A stretch of DNA of 64,000 bases from Gracilaria vermiculophylla (GCA_019155205.2 JAHNZQ020003147.1:2050275-2114274), one strand, 5' to 3'. Shown: positions 11,105-21,649, counted from the stretch's first letter. Notes: generated from the sequence alone by a model not told the origin. Numbers and translations are program-made.

Positions 11105-12075
11105 CTCGTGAGAAAATGATGCGGAAACAAGGTCACGATTGCAAGTGCATACGAGGGCTTTAGAAGTGGCAATGACTGCCTGATAACTGCCCGTATCTTT
11201 CAAAACTGATGAAGAGCCGCAACAAAAACCGACCAGACAATACGGACCCATTATCAGCAGGTAGGACCGAAGTGAAAACAGCAGAGCCTGGCAGCCGGGC
11301 CTTTCGCTGAGGATCTCGTGGACGACGGAGCTCAACACCAGCCCATAGGATTTTGGTAGGCCGCGAGAACGAGCAAAGTAGCAGTATACGGAGCATGTAG
11401 ATAGCGTCTATTGAAAACGAACGCAAAGCAACCCCGGCACATACATACAAACACAACGCCACGACTTGCACACACGGGATCACTATGTGCATCATATTCT
11501 TGCTATTCGTTACGTCACCATGGAAGCCAGAGAAATACGATCGCAAACAAGTTGCTTTGAACAATAGGCTCTCGAAAACTGCACAAGGCTTTCGTTTGGC
11601 TCAATTGCGTGATTGCCCGTGCAAACTTTTCAGCCATCTGCTCACGTCTAAACCGTATCAAAACCAGCCGCAACCAATACTTCCTGCAAGCTCTGTGAAA
11701 TGGGAGCAAGTCCTATCAAAACTGTGTAATGTTCGTGATAAACGATTGCTCGTCAGAGCTTCTTAGAATGCAACGTTAAAACTCCCAGACATACAGATTG
11801 CTATGTGCAAGCTCTGGAGACGCCCATTCATCGACAACTTCGAGGGCATTTCTTGGTCGCGATTCGCATTTCAGTCGAATTGTTTCTGGGAACCCGGAAA
11901 GAGAGCTGTAACGAGGAGAAGGCGATGCCGTCATGACACACCGTTTCTGGGGACCAGCGACTCTGGGCATAAATAACGAACCAGAACTTTGAATGACGAG
12001 TAATCTGTGACAGGTGAATGCCGGACGTACAACTCAAGACACAGAACTGTGTGTTGAGGGATAAGTTGAATCCAT
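11105..12075 (-). pseudogene. Broken inverted copy of the threonine deaminase 5' end
   Basis: The minus strand from ATG 12075 reads like the start of the intact gene at 12714: MDSTYPSTHSSVS then an in-frame TGA, then RPAFTCHR, against MDSTYRPTYISVSQVARPAF in the functional gene. Similarity continues through PRVAGPQKR, ASPSPRYSS and FPETIRLKCESRPRN (to about 11836). After about 430 bp of unrelated sequence it resumes near 11405 and includes VVHEILSERP (intact: RVYEILNETP). It fades out around 11105, equivalent to about residue 165 of the functional protein, so it lacks most of the catalytic domain. Frames shift several times. Upstream, 12095-12165 also resembles the intact gene's leader. The duplication is therefore head-to-head and includes promoter-proximal DNA. 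Confidence 0.8.
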
Positions 12076-12713
12076 ATTAGTTGTCAGGTCAATGTAAGCA
12101 CGCTGGAAAATGTGTTGGGATTTCTCGGTGGTTGCCGCTGAAGACGATTCTTGTAGTTTCTTAGATGGTTGTATTGTCTGGGCTCCTCCTGTTCCAAACA
12201 AGCCTCACGATACCATGGCCAAGTATTTGCAAAACCTTGGTATCGCTCGGTGTGGCAAACCTGCTGGCGCTTTGTACATCGCAGACGCGGCAAGGATGGC
12301 GATGAGATAGATGACTCTTTGAGGCGCTCCGAGTCCTGAGTCACGAGGCGCTGCGATGGCACTTGATAAAAGTTTTTGCTTTCATGGACAAATCAGCAAC
12401 GCCGGCCAGATTCATAGATTTCGACAGAAAAAGTTTTGTTTATTGCGATCGGCGCACCGCTGTTAACTATTCCAGCTCATTCCGGTCCTTCTTCGTATAT
12501 AGCCTTCGTAGAGTACAACGGTGCGCAACACGTGCACTCGCAGACAGTGTTCGAAACCCGTTCTCTCTCTTCGCGGATTCACGCAGCAAAAGGTTTCAAG
12601 AGTTGTACACGACCTCAAGCTGAGCCTTTTTACAAAATCTTCTCTTGCTGCAACGACCGATAAATCACAACACTTGCATTTCCCCTTTTGCTTTTAGTGC
12701 GCCGAGTACCAAA
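12076..12713. promoter_or_regulatory. Spacer between the inverted threonine deaminase arms
   Basis: 638 bp separating the pseudogene ATG from the functional ATG. Both ends share leader sequence: the left, read in reverse, has ACCGAGAAATCCCAACACA, and the right has ACCGATAAATCACAACACT. It must contain the promoter of the functional gene. An alternative-splice or intron acceptor (CTTTTGCTTTTAG) is visible at 12684-12696, shortly before the ATG. No other gene is supported. Confidence 0.5.
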
Positions 12714-14525
12714 ATGGATTCAACCTATCGCCCAACATATATCTCTGTATCGCAAGTCGCCCGTCCGGCCTTCGCATGTCACAGGTGGCCTGGGGTTCAA
12801 AGCTCTACTTCCTTATTTCAGCCCAAAGTCGCAGGTCGCCCAAAATGGAGTTTAACAACTGCACAGCCAGCTCCTCGCTCCAGCACCGTAATTTCCCAAG
12901 TGCTCTCGGACAAACCGACAGAAACTCGAACCGTGGCCATAGATGTCGATCAATGTCCTGTATATTGCTACGTTGCCTGTTCTCCAACCCGATCGGATTA
13001 TCTCGAGCGGGTTTTAAACGCCCGTGTCTACGAGATCCTCAACGAAACGCCCACGCAGCTAGCGCCGCTTTTGTCTGCCAGACTGCAAAATACTTTGCTA
13101 CTCAAGCGCGAAGACACAACTCCGGTGAAATCGTTCAAACTGCGAGGTGCCTACAACATGATGGCCAATGCAAGTAAGGAATCATTAGCCAACGGAGTCA
13201 TCGCGGCGTCCGCGGGCAATCACGCTCAAGGTGTAGCGATGGCCGCTGAGAAGCTCTGCGTTCCGGCCACAATCATTATGCCAGCGGTGACGCCGCAGAT
13301 AAAGGTGGATGCTGTCCGTAGACGGGGAGCAGTGGCAGTGCTGCACGGGAACACTTTTGACGAAGCCCAAAAACTTGCACTGCGACTAGCTGAGGACGAA
13401 AACAAGCTCTTCATCCCTCCCTTTGATCATCCGGATGTGATTGCTGGTCAAGCGACGGTTGCCTTGGAACTGATCAGGCAAGTTGATCGTCTTGATGCCG
13501 TCTTCGTACCGGTCGGCGGTGGCGGTCTCATTGCGGGAATTGCCTGCGTACTGAAGCGTTTGCGCCCAGAAATTTCAGTCATTGGTGTGGAACCTTACGA
13601 TGCGTCTGCAATGCACGATAGTCTTCTAGCTGAGAAGCGCGTCAGGCTGAAACGCATCGGAACGTTTGCAGATGGAGTCGCGGTGGCTGAAGTGGGACGA
13701 GAAACTTTTCGACTCTGTGCTGAGCTTGTCGATGAGGTAGTTTTGGTTTCAACCGATGAAATTTGCGCTGCGATAAAGGATGTTTTCGAAGACACACGTT
13801 CTATTTTGGAGCCGGCCGGCGCGTTGGCGGTTGCCGGCGTGAAAGCATACGTGCAGAGGGAAGGGGTCCGCGGCAAGAAGTTCGCCGCCATTGCCTCAGG
13901 TGCAAACACAAATTTCGACAACCTCAGACATGTGAGCGAGCGTGCGGAGATTGGTGAAGGCCGTGAAGGTATCTTCGCTGTTACGATTCCCGAACGACCT
14001 GGTTCCTTCCGGCAGCTGATAAATGTGCTCGGTGACAATCTAAGTATCACTGAGTTTAACTATCGCTATAGCGGGAATCAGGACGCACATGTCTTCGTGG
14101 GCACGAAAATATCCTCCAGAACACAAGCTGACGTTATAATGGAGAAGTTAAAGACTGCTGGGTACGAAGCGTACAACCTCACTGATAACGAAATGGCCAA
14201 ACTTCATACCAGACATTTGGTAGGAGGGAACGCAGCTTCGCGAAACTTTGAGGAGAAGGTTTTCAGATTTGAGTTTCCAGAAAGACCGGGGGCGCTTTTG
14301 AGGTTTTTGGATCAGCTTCCAACGGGCTTTAATATAACAATGTTTCACTACAGAAACCATGGGGCTGATGTTGGAAGAGTTCTCGTCGCCCTTAGTAACA
14401 ACAGTGAGGCAGACGAAGAAATAACGATGAAGGAACTCGATGCATTTGTTTCTCGCTTAGGCTACGTATATACAAGGGAAGACGACAACATAGCGTACAA
14501 ATTCTTTTTAGGAAAGAGGTGGTAA
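12714..14525 (+). CDS. Threonine deaminase (threonine ammonia-lyase), biosynthetic, plastid-type
   Basis: Predicted 603 aa. It converts threonine to 2-oxobutanoate and ammonia, the first step of isoleucine synthesis, normally in the plastid. The PLP lysine is in TPVKSFKLRGAYNMM (Lys142), the asparagine loop is AASAGNHAQGVA, and the phosphate-binding glycine loop is PVGGGGLIAG (about 266-275). Two C-terminal ACT-like regulatory modules follow, at about 417 (FAVTIPERPGSFRQL) and 515 (RFEFPERPGALLRF), the arrangement of isoleucine-inhibited biosynthetic enzymes. The first 90 or so residues are Ser/Thr/Arg-rich, fitting a transit peptide. 12714 is the first ATG of the frame, in a good context (ACCAAAATGG). 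Single exon. A broken inverted copy of its 5' end lies just upstream. Confidence 0.95.
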   Translation: MDSTYRPTYISVSQVARPAFACHRWPGVQSSTSLFQPKVAGRPKWSLTTAQPAPRSSTVISQVLSDKPTETRTVAIDVDQCPVYCYVACSPTRSDYLERVLNARVYEILNETPTQLAPLLSARLQNTLLLKREDTTPVKSFKLRGAYNMMANASKESLANGVIAASAGNHAQGVAMAAEKLCVPATIIMPAVTPQIKVDAVRRRGAVAVLHGNTFDEAQKLALRLAEDENKLFIPPFDHPDVIAGQATVALELIRQVDRLDAVFVPVGGGGLIAGIACVLKRLRPEISVIGVEPYDASAMHDSLLAEKRVRLKRIGTFADGVAVAEVGRETFRLCAELVDEVVLVSTDEICAAIKDVFEDTRSILEPAGALAVAGVKAYVQREGVRGKKFAAIASGANTNFDNLRHVSERAEIGEGREGIFAVTIPERPGSFRQLINVLGDNLSITEFNYRYSGNQDAHVFVGTKISSRTQADVIMEKLKTAGYEAYNLTDNEMAKLHTRHLVGGNAASRNFEEKVFRFEFPERPGALLRFLDQLPTGFNITMFHYRNHGADVGRVLVALSNNSEADEEITMKELDAFVSRLGYVYTREDDNIAYKFFLGKRW

Positions 14526-15220
14526 GAAGATGGCAGTTCTCCAAATGAAATGTCATTTAAGGCATTCATCAACTCGTTGGTTCTTCGAGCTGTGTTTTGC
14601 AAGCTGGCAGTGAACGCGATACGTGAACGGCCTTGCTCGAAATCTCACAAGGGATACTGGGTTGCCTCTTATGCTTCAGTCAGTTTTCGACACCCTCTGT
14701 GTACCCCAAGGGCGATTCGAGCCTTGAACGGTGGCCATTTCATTCAATAGCAATACATGTGTCCCCGCGAGACATGAGCTATATATCTCTTAATCGCCAG
14801 AAGTCCCCTGCTCAAACTGTAGACAGATGTTGAGAACTGTTTTGGCAGAGTGCATCGCTCGCTCTTATTATTTTGTATCAGACAAGTTAGATAAGCATGT
14901 TGCCCTATGCGGTAACATATTTCCCAAAATAGTGCAAAATCTCCGAGATTGTGTGATCCCCACATCGTCTCCGCTGGCATACCCGAATTGCGCTGCACTC
15001 ATGACCAAGGCGCTCATGACTTCATCTGTATGGGTAGGATTGCTGACTCTAGCTAACGGTCAGTTGTGACTATGTATCTATGTGATGTTTGTGGTATGCG
15101 ATTTTATCCTTTATCAGGTTGAATCCCGAAGTGCCATTGTACCGGTTGCAAAGCCATAACCACGGACTTGTTGCCGACGAAGGGCGTTCGAGAAAGTCGT
15201 GGAATCTCCTGTTTATCAAT
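14526..15220. other. Intergenic between threonine deaminase and FGGY kinase
   Basis: No gene seen. It holds the 3' end of threonine deaminase and the promoter and leader of the kinase. The kinase frame is open back to 15089 but has no ATG before 15221. Confidence 0.4.
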
Positions 15221-16915
15221 ATGTCTCCGGAGCCTGTATATCTAGGCATCGATGTCGGAACCGGAAGCGTTCGGGCTGGACTTTTTGACGGTTGTGGCAA
15301 GAAACTTTCGTATCACTCACAGTGTATCAAAACTAGAAATGAAACAGAGAATCACTATGAACAGAGCTCTGAAGACATATGGAGAGCGACAAAGATTTGC
15401 ATTCAAACTGTAACCGATGTGGCAAAGCGACTGATCTCGAGAGATGTCGTTGTTGTGTCAATCGGAGTGGATGCGACATGCTCGCTAGTAGTATGCGAGG
15501 ATAATGAGGAAAGCACTCCGTTGTCAGTTGTATTGCAAGACGATGAAACGGACAAAGATGATGTCTACAATATAATATTATGGCTGGATCATCGTGCTAT
15601 TGAAGAGGCCAATGAAATAAACCAGCTTCCAGACGAGAGTGTGAAGGAAGTGCGATCTCATTTTGGAAGCACTCTAAGCCCAGAAAACGAACCACCAAAA
15701 TTAGCGTGGCTGCGCAAACACAAGCCCGAGATCATTCAGAATGGAGTCTTTTTTGACCTTGCAGACTGGATGGTTTTCAAGCTATGTAAGAACAGAAATG
15801 TACGTTCGTCCTGCACTGTGGCGTGTAAATGGGGCTGGGGCAGCAACGACGGAGATGAAGGTCGATGGAATCAGGAGTTCTGGAGAAGGATTGGACTCGA
15901 ACCTCTCTGCAACAACAACTTTGCAAAAATTGGTTCGCTTGTCGTCAAGCCAGGTACACCTGTTGGAACTCTTGGTGATGATATTGCAGACGAGCTGGGA
16001 CTCTCTGGAGGATGCATAGTAGCATCACCGATGATTGACGCTCATGCAGGCTCGTTATGGACCCTCGGAATTCGTGCTTCTTTGGTACAACAACTGGCGC
16101 CTGCCATTGAAGAACGGCTAAGCGTGATTGCTGGAACATCGACGTGCTTTATTCAACTTTCTAGAACCCCCATATTTGTTAATGGAGTGTGGGGGCCTTT
16201 CAGAGACGCAGTCCTACCGGGTTTCCATGTTACTGAGGGAGGCCAAAGCGTGACCGGGAAGCTCTTACAGAACACTGTAGAGAGACATCCGTGTTTCGAG
16301 TCATTGCGTCAACGTGTGGGTTCGGATAACGTTTATGAAGCATTGGCAGACATGACCGAGTCAGTTCTGCGCCGTGGCATGGAGGATCCTGCCACGCATG
16401 TTCATTGCTTGGATTACCATGCAGGCAACCGCAGCCCTCGTGCGGACCCATATCTGAAAGGTACAATGACGGGTTTAACGTTATCCAGAACTGAGTATGA
16501 CCTCGCCGTGAAATTTAGAGCCACTATACAGGCCCTCTGCTACGGCGCTCGACACATTGTTCAGGAAATGAAGAGGGCTGGCCACAAGATAAAATTAGTT
16601 GCAGCTTGTGGTGGCCTTTGCAAGAGTAGACTTTTTCTGACAGAATTAGCAGACTGCCTCTCTGTTCCAGTGGTCTTGTCTTCGGAAGAAGATACTGTCC
16701 TTCTTGGGGGTGCTATATTGGCTCGAGTGGCGGAGAATGAATTCATCGAGAACTACAATCTAGTTCATGCGGCAGAGGAGATGACAAACGTTCAAGAAGT
16801 CATCATGCCAAACGAGAGCAGGAAGACATATCATGATCGAAAGTATTTAGTTTACCAGAAAATGTATTCGGATTTTGTTTCTTACAAGGATATAATGAGT
16901 GGGGACGTATCGTAA
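15221..16915 (+). CDS. FGGY-family carbohydrate kinase, probable D-ribulokinase
   Basis: Predicted 564 aa. The N-terminal ATPase phosphate motif is LGIDVGTGSVRAGLFD. VSIGVDATCSLVV and LWLDHRAIEEAN follow, typical of the FGGY/YDR109C subgroup that phosphorylates D-ribulose. The second half has GGCIVASPMIDAHAGSLW, VTEGGQSVTGKLLQ, LDYHAGNRSPRADPYLKG and an adenosine-binding VAACGGLCKSRLFLTELAD. Length matches the family. It probably feeds free ribulose into the pentose phosphate pathway; the exact substrate is inferred from subgroup motifs. The N-terminus begins MSPEPVYLG, right at the ATPase domain, so the protein is likely cytosolic. 15221 is the first ATG in the frame. Single exon. Confidence 0.9.
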   Translation: MSPEPVYLGIDVGTGSVRAGLFDGCGKKLSYHSQCIKTRNETENHYEQSSEDIWRATKICIQTVTDVAKRLISRDVVVVSIGVDATCSLVVCEDNEESTPLSVVLQDDETDKDDVYNIILWLDHRAIEEANEINQLPDESVKEVRSHFGSTLSPENEPPKLAWLRKHKPEIIQNGVFFDLADWMVFKLCKNRNVRSSCTVACKWGWGSNDGDEGRWNQEFWRRIGLEPLCNNNFAKIGSLVVKPGTPVGTLGDDIADELGLSGGCIVASPMIDAHAGSLWTLGIRASLVQQLAPAIEERLSVIAGTSTCFIQLSRTPIFVNGVWGPFRDAVLPGFHVTEGGQSVTGKLLQNTVERHPCFESLRQRVGSDNVYEALADMTESVLRRGMEDPATHVHCLDYHAGNRSPRADPYLKGTMTGLTLSRTEYDLAVKFRATIQALCYGARHIVQEMKRAGHKIKLVAACGGLCKSRLFLTELADCLSVPVVLSSEEDTVLLGGAILARVAENEFIENYNLVHAAEEMTNVQEVIMPNESRKTYHDRKYLVYQKMYSDFVSYKDIMSGDVS

Positions 16916-17676
16916 CTACAGTTAGCCTTGGACCAAGGGATAGTGCAGATGGTCTGCCACAATCCGTTTGGAGCGGAGCAAATGCGAGGCCATCGGAGCT
17001 GCAGCCATCTCACTGGATTCATATCAGTATCCGTTTTTCCATTCCACAACAATGGTCGATTACACACGCTATTCGAAAGCATCCATGAGACTTTTATTCG
17101 TGAGGGTTTCCCCATGCACATTCCAAGCACGGGCCAACCTCATATGTATCCATGAACAGCGGAGGGCCTTTCCAATGATTTGCCGATGCTTGTTATCTCT
17201 TCCTGTACACTTCAAGCGTTAGTCATATAGCTGTTCACATCGTCTCATTGTGTCGGTATTTGAACTCTCCTATTTTGTGCAACGTCGCTCTATCGACCTC
17301 GTGCAGCTACGGCCACCCTCTAAACTCATAAGTAAATCCTGAACTTTTAGCGTAGCATTGTCACAGGAGTAATATCCTGTTGACTCCAGTTTACCGTCAA
17401 GACTGGAACGCGTGTTCTCCGAGAATCGAATGCGGCCTGCTTCGCAGAGTTTAGATTCCAAAAAACCATTCTGCTGAGCGTCACACCTAATTGCGAAGAT
17501 GATGGACTGGAAATCCTCGAAATGACAAAGCTCACGAAACTTCATGGGCCTTCGTTGACGGAGCACATGTCCATATGCCTGGTCGGTGATAAAGGAAATG
17601 GTCTGGAATCTCCAGATGAATGGCTCTAATCCTTTTCGAGCACATTGATAACCTATCACGGATGTTTTTTTACCTG
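16916..17676. other. Intergenic, weak minus-strand ORF only
   Basis: A minus-strand frame 17270-17680 (136 codons) starts with ATG overlapping the stop of the ORF at 17677-17976, but the sequence has no recognisable features. I list it here rather than as a gene. It may be the 3' untranslated part of the neighbour. Confidence 0.3.
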
Positions 17677-17976
17677 TCATGCATGTTCCTTCAGAACGAC
17701 TGACTCCACATCGAGGCCTAATCGTTGAACCTCTAGCTTTAGAAGAGCTAGAGCTCTATGCAAACGAGCTCGATCTCTAGTTGAAGAAGCAGAAACCGTC
17801 GGAGCCAGCTTTAGCTTGGCAATACCTTCACAAAGATTGTCATTCGAAGATTGACGAACGCTGGAAACCGAATATCGGCTTCCCATTGCATCTCTACGAA
17901 TACTAGTGCGCTTGCCACGAGCTTGGCGGCGAGAACACGAGCGTTTGCGGTACGTACACTGACTGAAACGGCTCAT
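17677..17976 (-). CDS. Hypothetical small basic protein, 99 aa
   Basis: Starts with ATG 17976 and ends in TGA at 17677-17679. The N-terminal third is very basic (Arg/Lys/Ser-rich, several Cys). The C-terminal third forms a plausible amphipathic helix: RLHRALALLKLEVQRLGLDV. No family is recognised. A small basic protein with a C-terminal helix could be nucleic-acid binding or organelle-targeted; neither is shown. The alternative is chance coding potential. Confidence 0.35.
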   Translation of the reverse strand: MSRFSQCTYRKRSCSRRQARGKRTSIRRDAMGSRYSVSSVRQSSNDNLCEGIAKLKLAPTVSASSTRDRARLHRALALLKLEVQRLGLDVESVVLKEHA

Positions 17977-18731
17977 TGTCGATAAACTTGCTGTTTGTGG
18001 ATTAAAATTTGTGGTTTCGAGAGATAAGATGAAAGGCGAAGATGTGTTTGGAGTTACTCGGCTTCTGATCAGCCCAGGTTTTGAGCTCTCAGGCTTTTAT
18101 GCTTCACAGAATACACTTGCAAGTGCTCTGCAAGTCATGGTAAGCAGGGACACAGAAGGCTGCGTGTGTGAAACAAAATATCGGGCCCCACAACCATCAA
18201 TGGTGGCAGCGCGAAATTTACCAGTCATGGCGTCCCGCTTTTGCTAGGGCATGTAAGTCGGCAATCAGTCGGCCCGAACAGAAGAATGGGTTTTGTGGGA
18301 ACAATAACAGATTTGCATGTAATTGCAATGCCGACCAACATGGCTGGTAAGTGTTAGGTTTAACCCTCTAGATCATCCCTGGCCAAGACTGCGTTGGTGT
18401 CGCTTTCAAATTCGGGCCACATGTTAAAGACGATGGAAGCGTGGCCTTTGCCGAGATGGAAAGAGGCGGACGAGATACACGGCAACGCCGAACGGAGTCC
18501 CACTCGGTACTCGGCATATGATAGAGATGGAAATAAATCGTGCAAAATACTTTAAGAGAATGGACGATGTTCGAATGAAGATGCAATAAAATACATTGCT
18601 CCAGCAGGGCAGAAAATTAAGTTGGTGAGCGAGGCGTTGCGATCTCGCAGATCCAGAGTATCTTTGAGGCCCTTGGTGAGACGCATCAGCGGCAAGTTTG
18701 CCAGCAAGGGCATGAACACTCACCACCAAGG
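17977..18731. other. Intergenic, no gene seen
   Basis: Short frames on both strands without domain character. Divergent promoter region for the minus-strand ORF at 17677 and the plus-strand gene at 18732. Confidence 0.4.
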
Positions 18732-20177
18732 ATGGACAATTCGATCAGTGCCGCCTATGTAAGTGGTGTTGCATTGGGTAGCTACTCCCACTGCACTTTT
18801 CTTCGGGCAAAGTGTCCCCTCAAAGCACGCATATGGCCGCGGAAGGGTCGATCAAGAAAACTACTCCCTTCAACCCACTTCTCCTTTGCTTCTGCAAAGA
18901 TAAGTGGCGAAAATTATGACGACGACAACGACGACGATGCCACGATGGGAGAGACAGCGCCAAAGTTCGGCATGGCCATGCCAAACTTAAGCACAGCAGA
19001 GAAGGAGTACCTTGAAGCGGCCACCTCAAGCAGCGAGTATATGCGGCGTATGACTGAAATAGTGCGGCGAAAAGATGACCAACGAAAAGCTGCAATGAGT
19101 AAGGAAATGCTCCAAGGAGCGGAGGAGTATCTGGAGAGTCTTTCCCGTCCAACAGCTCCCCCATCTGACGCCGGTCCTCCACGAGTAAGTGCGAGCGACG
19201 CATACATGGAAGATCTTGCTCGGAAATGGCGAGCCGCTCGTGGAATTGAGGATCCTCCAATGTTGGATCATAGAAGTGCGACGGCACCGGCTGGTGCTGC
19301 GAGTGTATCAGAGGAGGAAAAGCCGGATGAGCTTGAAAGTCTGGAAGACAGGATTAAAAGACTGCAAGATAGTCTGGCGAGAGTGAAAGATGACATTGAC
19401 CCAAACCCATCCTTTGAAGATGCAATTTCTATCCGGGATGCAATACGGAGAGATATCGGTTTAGATTCTCCGCTAGAATTGACTTCAAAACCTCCGTCTG
19501 AACTCATGCCAGAACCTATCTCAGATGTCCGACCAGAATCCGTTTCAGAACTTCCATCAGTACCTATTTCAGAAGTTTCGCCGGAACTTGTTCCAGAACC
19601 CGTTTCAGAACCCGTTCCAGAACCCGTTCCAGACCCCTCGATCAAACCTCAGGTAATCGACAAACAGATCGACTTTTTACAGAACTACTTAGAAAAGTTA
19701 AAACAAGAGGAAGCGAATGAAAACACTTCCGAGGAAGCTGGAGATCCTGAACTCTCCAACGAAGCTCAAATGAAGACAGAGCTTGAATCTAACATGAATC
19801 AGCTTGCGGACAAGTTTACGCCCCAAATTGAAGGTCTGGCGGACACGCCAGGAGGGATGAGTGCGTCGGAAAAAATGGCAGCATTTAAACAACTGAGAGA
19901 ACAAGCAATGAAAGCGTCGAAGCAAGAGCCGCAGTTTTCGGATCCGTACAATATCGTTCTGCCCTCCAAGAAGACCGATGATGACGATGGGGAAGAGCCT
20001 TCATCCGGTTCAGAAGCTGAGTACGACGAAATTGGGTCGCAACTACACAGCAAGGATTTGCTCATTGAGGAGATTGAGTTGGAGCTAGCAAGATACGTTA
20101 CGAACGTTAAGAGTCTTCTTCAAAAGCATGACGCTCGAATGCAGGTACTAATTGCCCGGCTCAAGAATCTCAAATAA
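18732..20177 (+). CDS. Acidic coiled-coil protein of unknown function with a Pro-Glu-Ser repeat tract, possibly plastid-targeted
   Basis: Predicted 481 aa. Residues 1-60 are Ser/Arg/Lys-rich and hydroxylated, consistent with a transit peptide, followed by an acidic run (about 62-70). A Met/Ala-rich helical segment carries AEEYLESL and AYMEDLARKWRAARGIEDP. A predicted coiled coil follows (LESLEDRIKRLQDSLARVKD), then a degenerate tandem repeat of the form PEPVSE/PELVPE at about 245-300, then further helices ending in ELARYVTNVKSLLQKHDARM. It lacks catalytic motifs. I do not recognise the family. The composition fits a structural or scaffolding protein. The start is the first ATG of the frame; single exon. 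Confidence 0.7.
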   Translation: MDNSISAAYVSGVALGSYSHCTFLRAKCPLKARIWPRKGRSRKLLPSTHFSFASAKISGENYDDDNDDDATMGETAPKFGMAMPNLSTAEKEYLEAATSSSEYMRRMTEIVRRKDDQRKAAMSKEMLQGAEEYLESLSRPTAPPSDAGPPRVSASDAYMEDLARKWRAARGIEDPPMLDHRSATAPAGAASVSEEEKPDELESLEDRIKRLQDSLARVKDDIDPNPSFEDAISIRDAIRRDIGLDSPLELTSKPPSELMPEPISDVRPESVSELPSVPISEVSPELVPEPVSEPVPEPVPDPSIKPQVIDKQIDFLQNYLEKLKQEEANENTSEEAGDPELSNEAQMKTELESNMNQLADKFTPQIEGLADTPGGMSASEKMAAFKQLREQAMKASKQEPQFSDPYNIVLPSKKTDDDDGEEPSSGSEAEYDEIGSQLHSKDLLIEEIELELARYVTNVKSLLQKHDARMQVLIARLKNLK

Positions 20178-20683
20178 ATACTTTATCTAGCTCTTGAGAC
20201 TGCACTTCTGTTGTGCACAAAGCAGAGAACTTTAATGAAGGGTTAGGTCATCCTTTTGAAAACGCGATAGTCAACTACAAATCGTCCCGGGCAACTAATG
20301 ACCTTGAGTCCTTTCTCGTTCGAGATTGAAATGCAATAACGCTCTGTCCGAGACCTCCGCGTGTAGCCGTGCTCATGTACAGAAGGCGCAGAAGGCCGGA
20401 GACCGTGGAATACGTCCAGAACGAGGAAGGCAATTCACCTTTCCCGTGCCACATCTGAAATCGGTCGGATCAACAGCGAGGTAGATATTTTCAGAACGAT
20501 TAAAAACCATTGATGCGCATCCAGAATCTCTATTTTGAGATGAGATCAGACCGCATTTCAAAGCTAGGGTTGGAATGGAGAGTTGTTGGGCATGGTCCGG
20601 GTGACATGTCAGATATCCAGACCGCAAGAGGAGAGGGCGTAGCACGGCTTGTGTGTCTCCGTCGTGCGACGACTTCCGTCGAA
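20178..20683. other. Intergenic/leader, no gene seen
   Basis: The reading frame of the next gene is open from about 20510 with an earlier ATG at 20513. That extension (MRIQNLYFE...) lacks targeting character, and the ATG at 20684 has the better context. Confidence 0.4.
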
Positions 20684-21649
20684 ATGGCGAACATGATGCA
20701 CAATGTGGCCGTTAGTCCGCGTCGGCCCGTTCGTGCCAGCAATCATGGATTGGTTCGCATCGCGACTTACGCTGCTACCCCAGTGCCCGACACACGCAAC
20801 CTCAAGGAACAATTGGAAGCAATTCTCGATGCTATTCCGACGTTCTTAGCCAACGCGCCTGGTCGCGTGGAAAAAACGGTGGCCGATATTCCAGATCAGG
20901 TTAATTATTTGTTTTCGGACGAAGGTCCTCTTGCAGTTCTGAACTTCTGGAGGGAAAACAAAGAGAACATCTCCACCACTGGACAACAGCTTTTGGAGTC
21001 CGGTGAGCGCCTTGTGAAAGGGGATGGCGAAGGGTTTCGCGAGAAAGCATCAGGGATTAACTTCTCGTGGTTGAAGCCTGTGCGAAAGTCAAGTCTGTCT
21101 GAGAATTTACAAGATACCAGCTTCATCTCTGGGCGTGCACGAGAGACGATGCTTTTCCTCGTGGATTCGTTGACGCCCTGGGATTTTGACCGTCACGACT
21201 TCGGCCTGACATTTGCAACGGTGTGGAATGATGTCGATTCGTTGCGAATAACAAGTGGGAGCAAGGCGACTGTAAAAATGACGTCCACGATAAAGCCCAT
21301 TGAACAGGAATGGAAGTTAAGTGCTCGAACCAAACTGCTTGATCTTGGAGAAAATGCTGTAGTATTTGGAAAGGCGGGGTTGTTTCTGGCGGGTGATAAA
21401 CCAGCGTACATTGGTGCCGAAGCGGATCGGGTATGGCGCATCCCAAGACTAAACGGCACGAAGGTGTTTGCCAACGTGAACTATCGGAGCTCCAGAAAGC
21501 CGCAAACGGAACCCATTAAAATGTCCTGCGGAATCCAGCAAGATTTTGAGATTGGCAGGGGTGTGGACCTCACGCTACGGCTCGCTTTCAATCTATCGGA
21601 AGGGAGGGGCTTCAGCGTTTATCCGGTGCCGAACGGCAGTTACTTCTAA
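20684..21649 (+). CDS. Hypothetical protein, probably plastid-targeted
   Basis: Predicted 321 aa from ATG 20684 (GTCGAAATGG); an in-frame ATG at 20513 would add 57 residues. Residues 1-38 (MANMMHNVAVSPRRPVRA...) are Arg/Ser/Ala-rich with few acids, like a transit peptide. An Ala/Pro helical region with repeated DQV/DIP spacing follows. The C-terminal half is rich in alternating beta-type segments: DFGLTFATVWNDVD, AVVFGKAGLFLAG and VDLTLRLAFNLSEGRGFS. This resembles a beta-barrel or lipocalin-like fold, which is inference. It has no catalytic motif that I recognise. It lies in the same direction as the acidic coiled-coil gene 500 bp upstream. Confidence 0.65.
   Translation: MANMMHNVAVSPRRPVRASNHGLVRIATYAATPVPDTRNLKEQLEAILDAIPTFLANAPGRVEKTVADIPDQVNYLFSDEGPLAVLNFWRENKENISTTGQQLLESGERLVKGDGEGFREKASGINFSWLKPVRKSSLSENLQDTSFISGRARETMLFLVDSLTPWDFDRHDFGLTFATVWNDVDSLRITSGSKATVKMTSTIKPIEQEWKLSARTKLLDLGENAVVFGKAGLFLAGDKPAYIGAEADRVWRIPRLNGTKVFANVNYRSSRKPQTEPIKMSCGIQQDFEIGRGVDLTLRLAFNLSEGRGFSVYPVPNGSYF

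Noticed and set aside
17270..17680. 136-codon minus-strand ORF overlapping its neighbour by ATGA
   Set aside because: No domain, helix or composition signal; such overlap would suggest an operon, which is not expected here.
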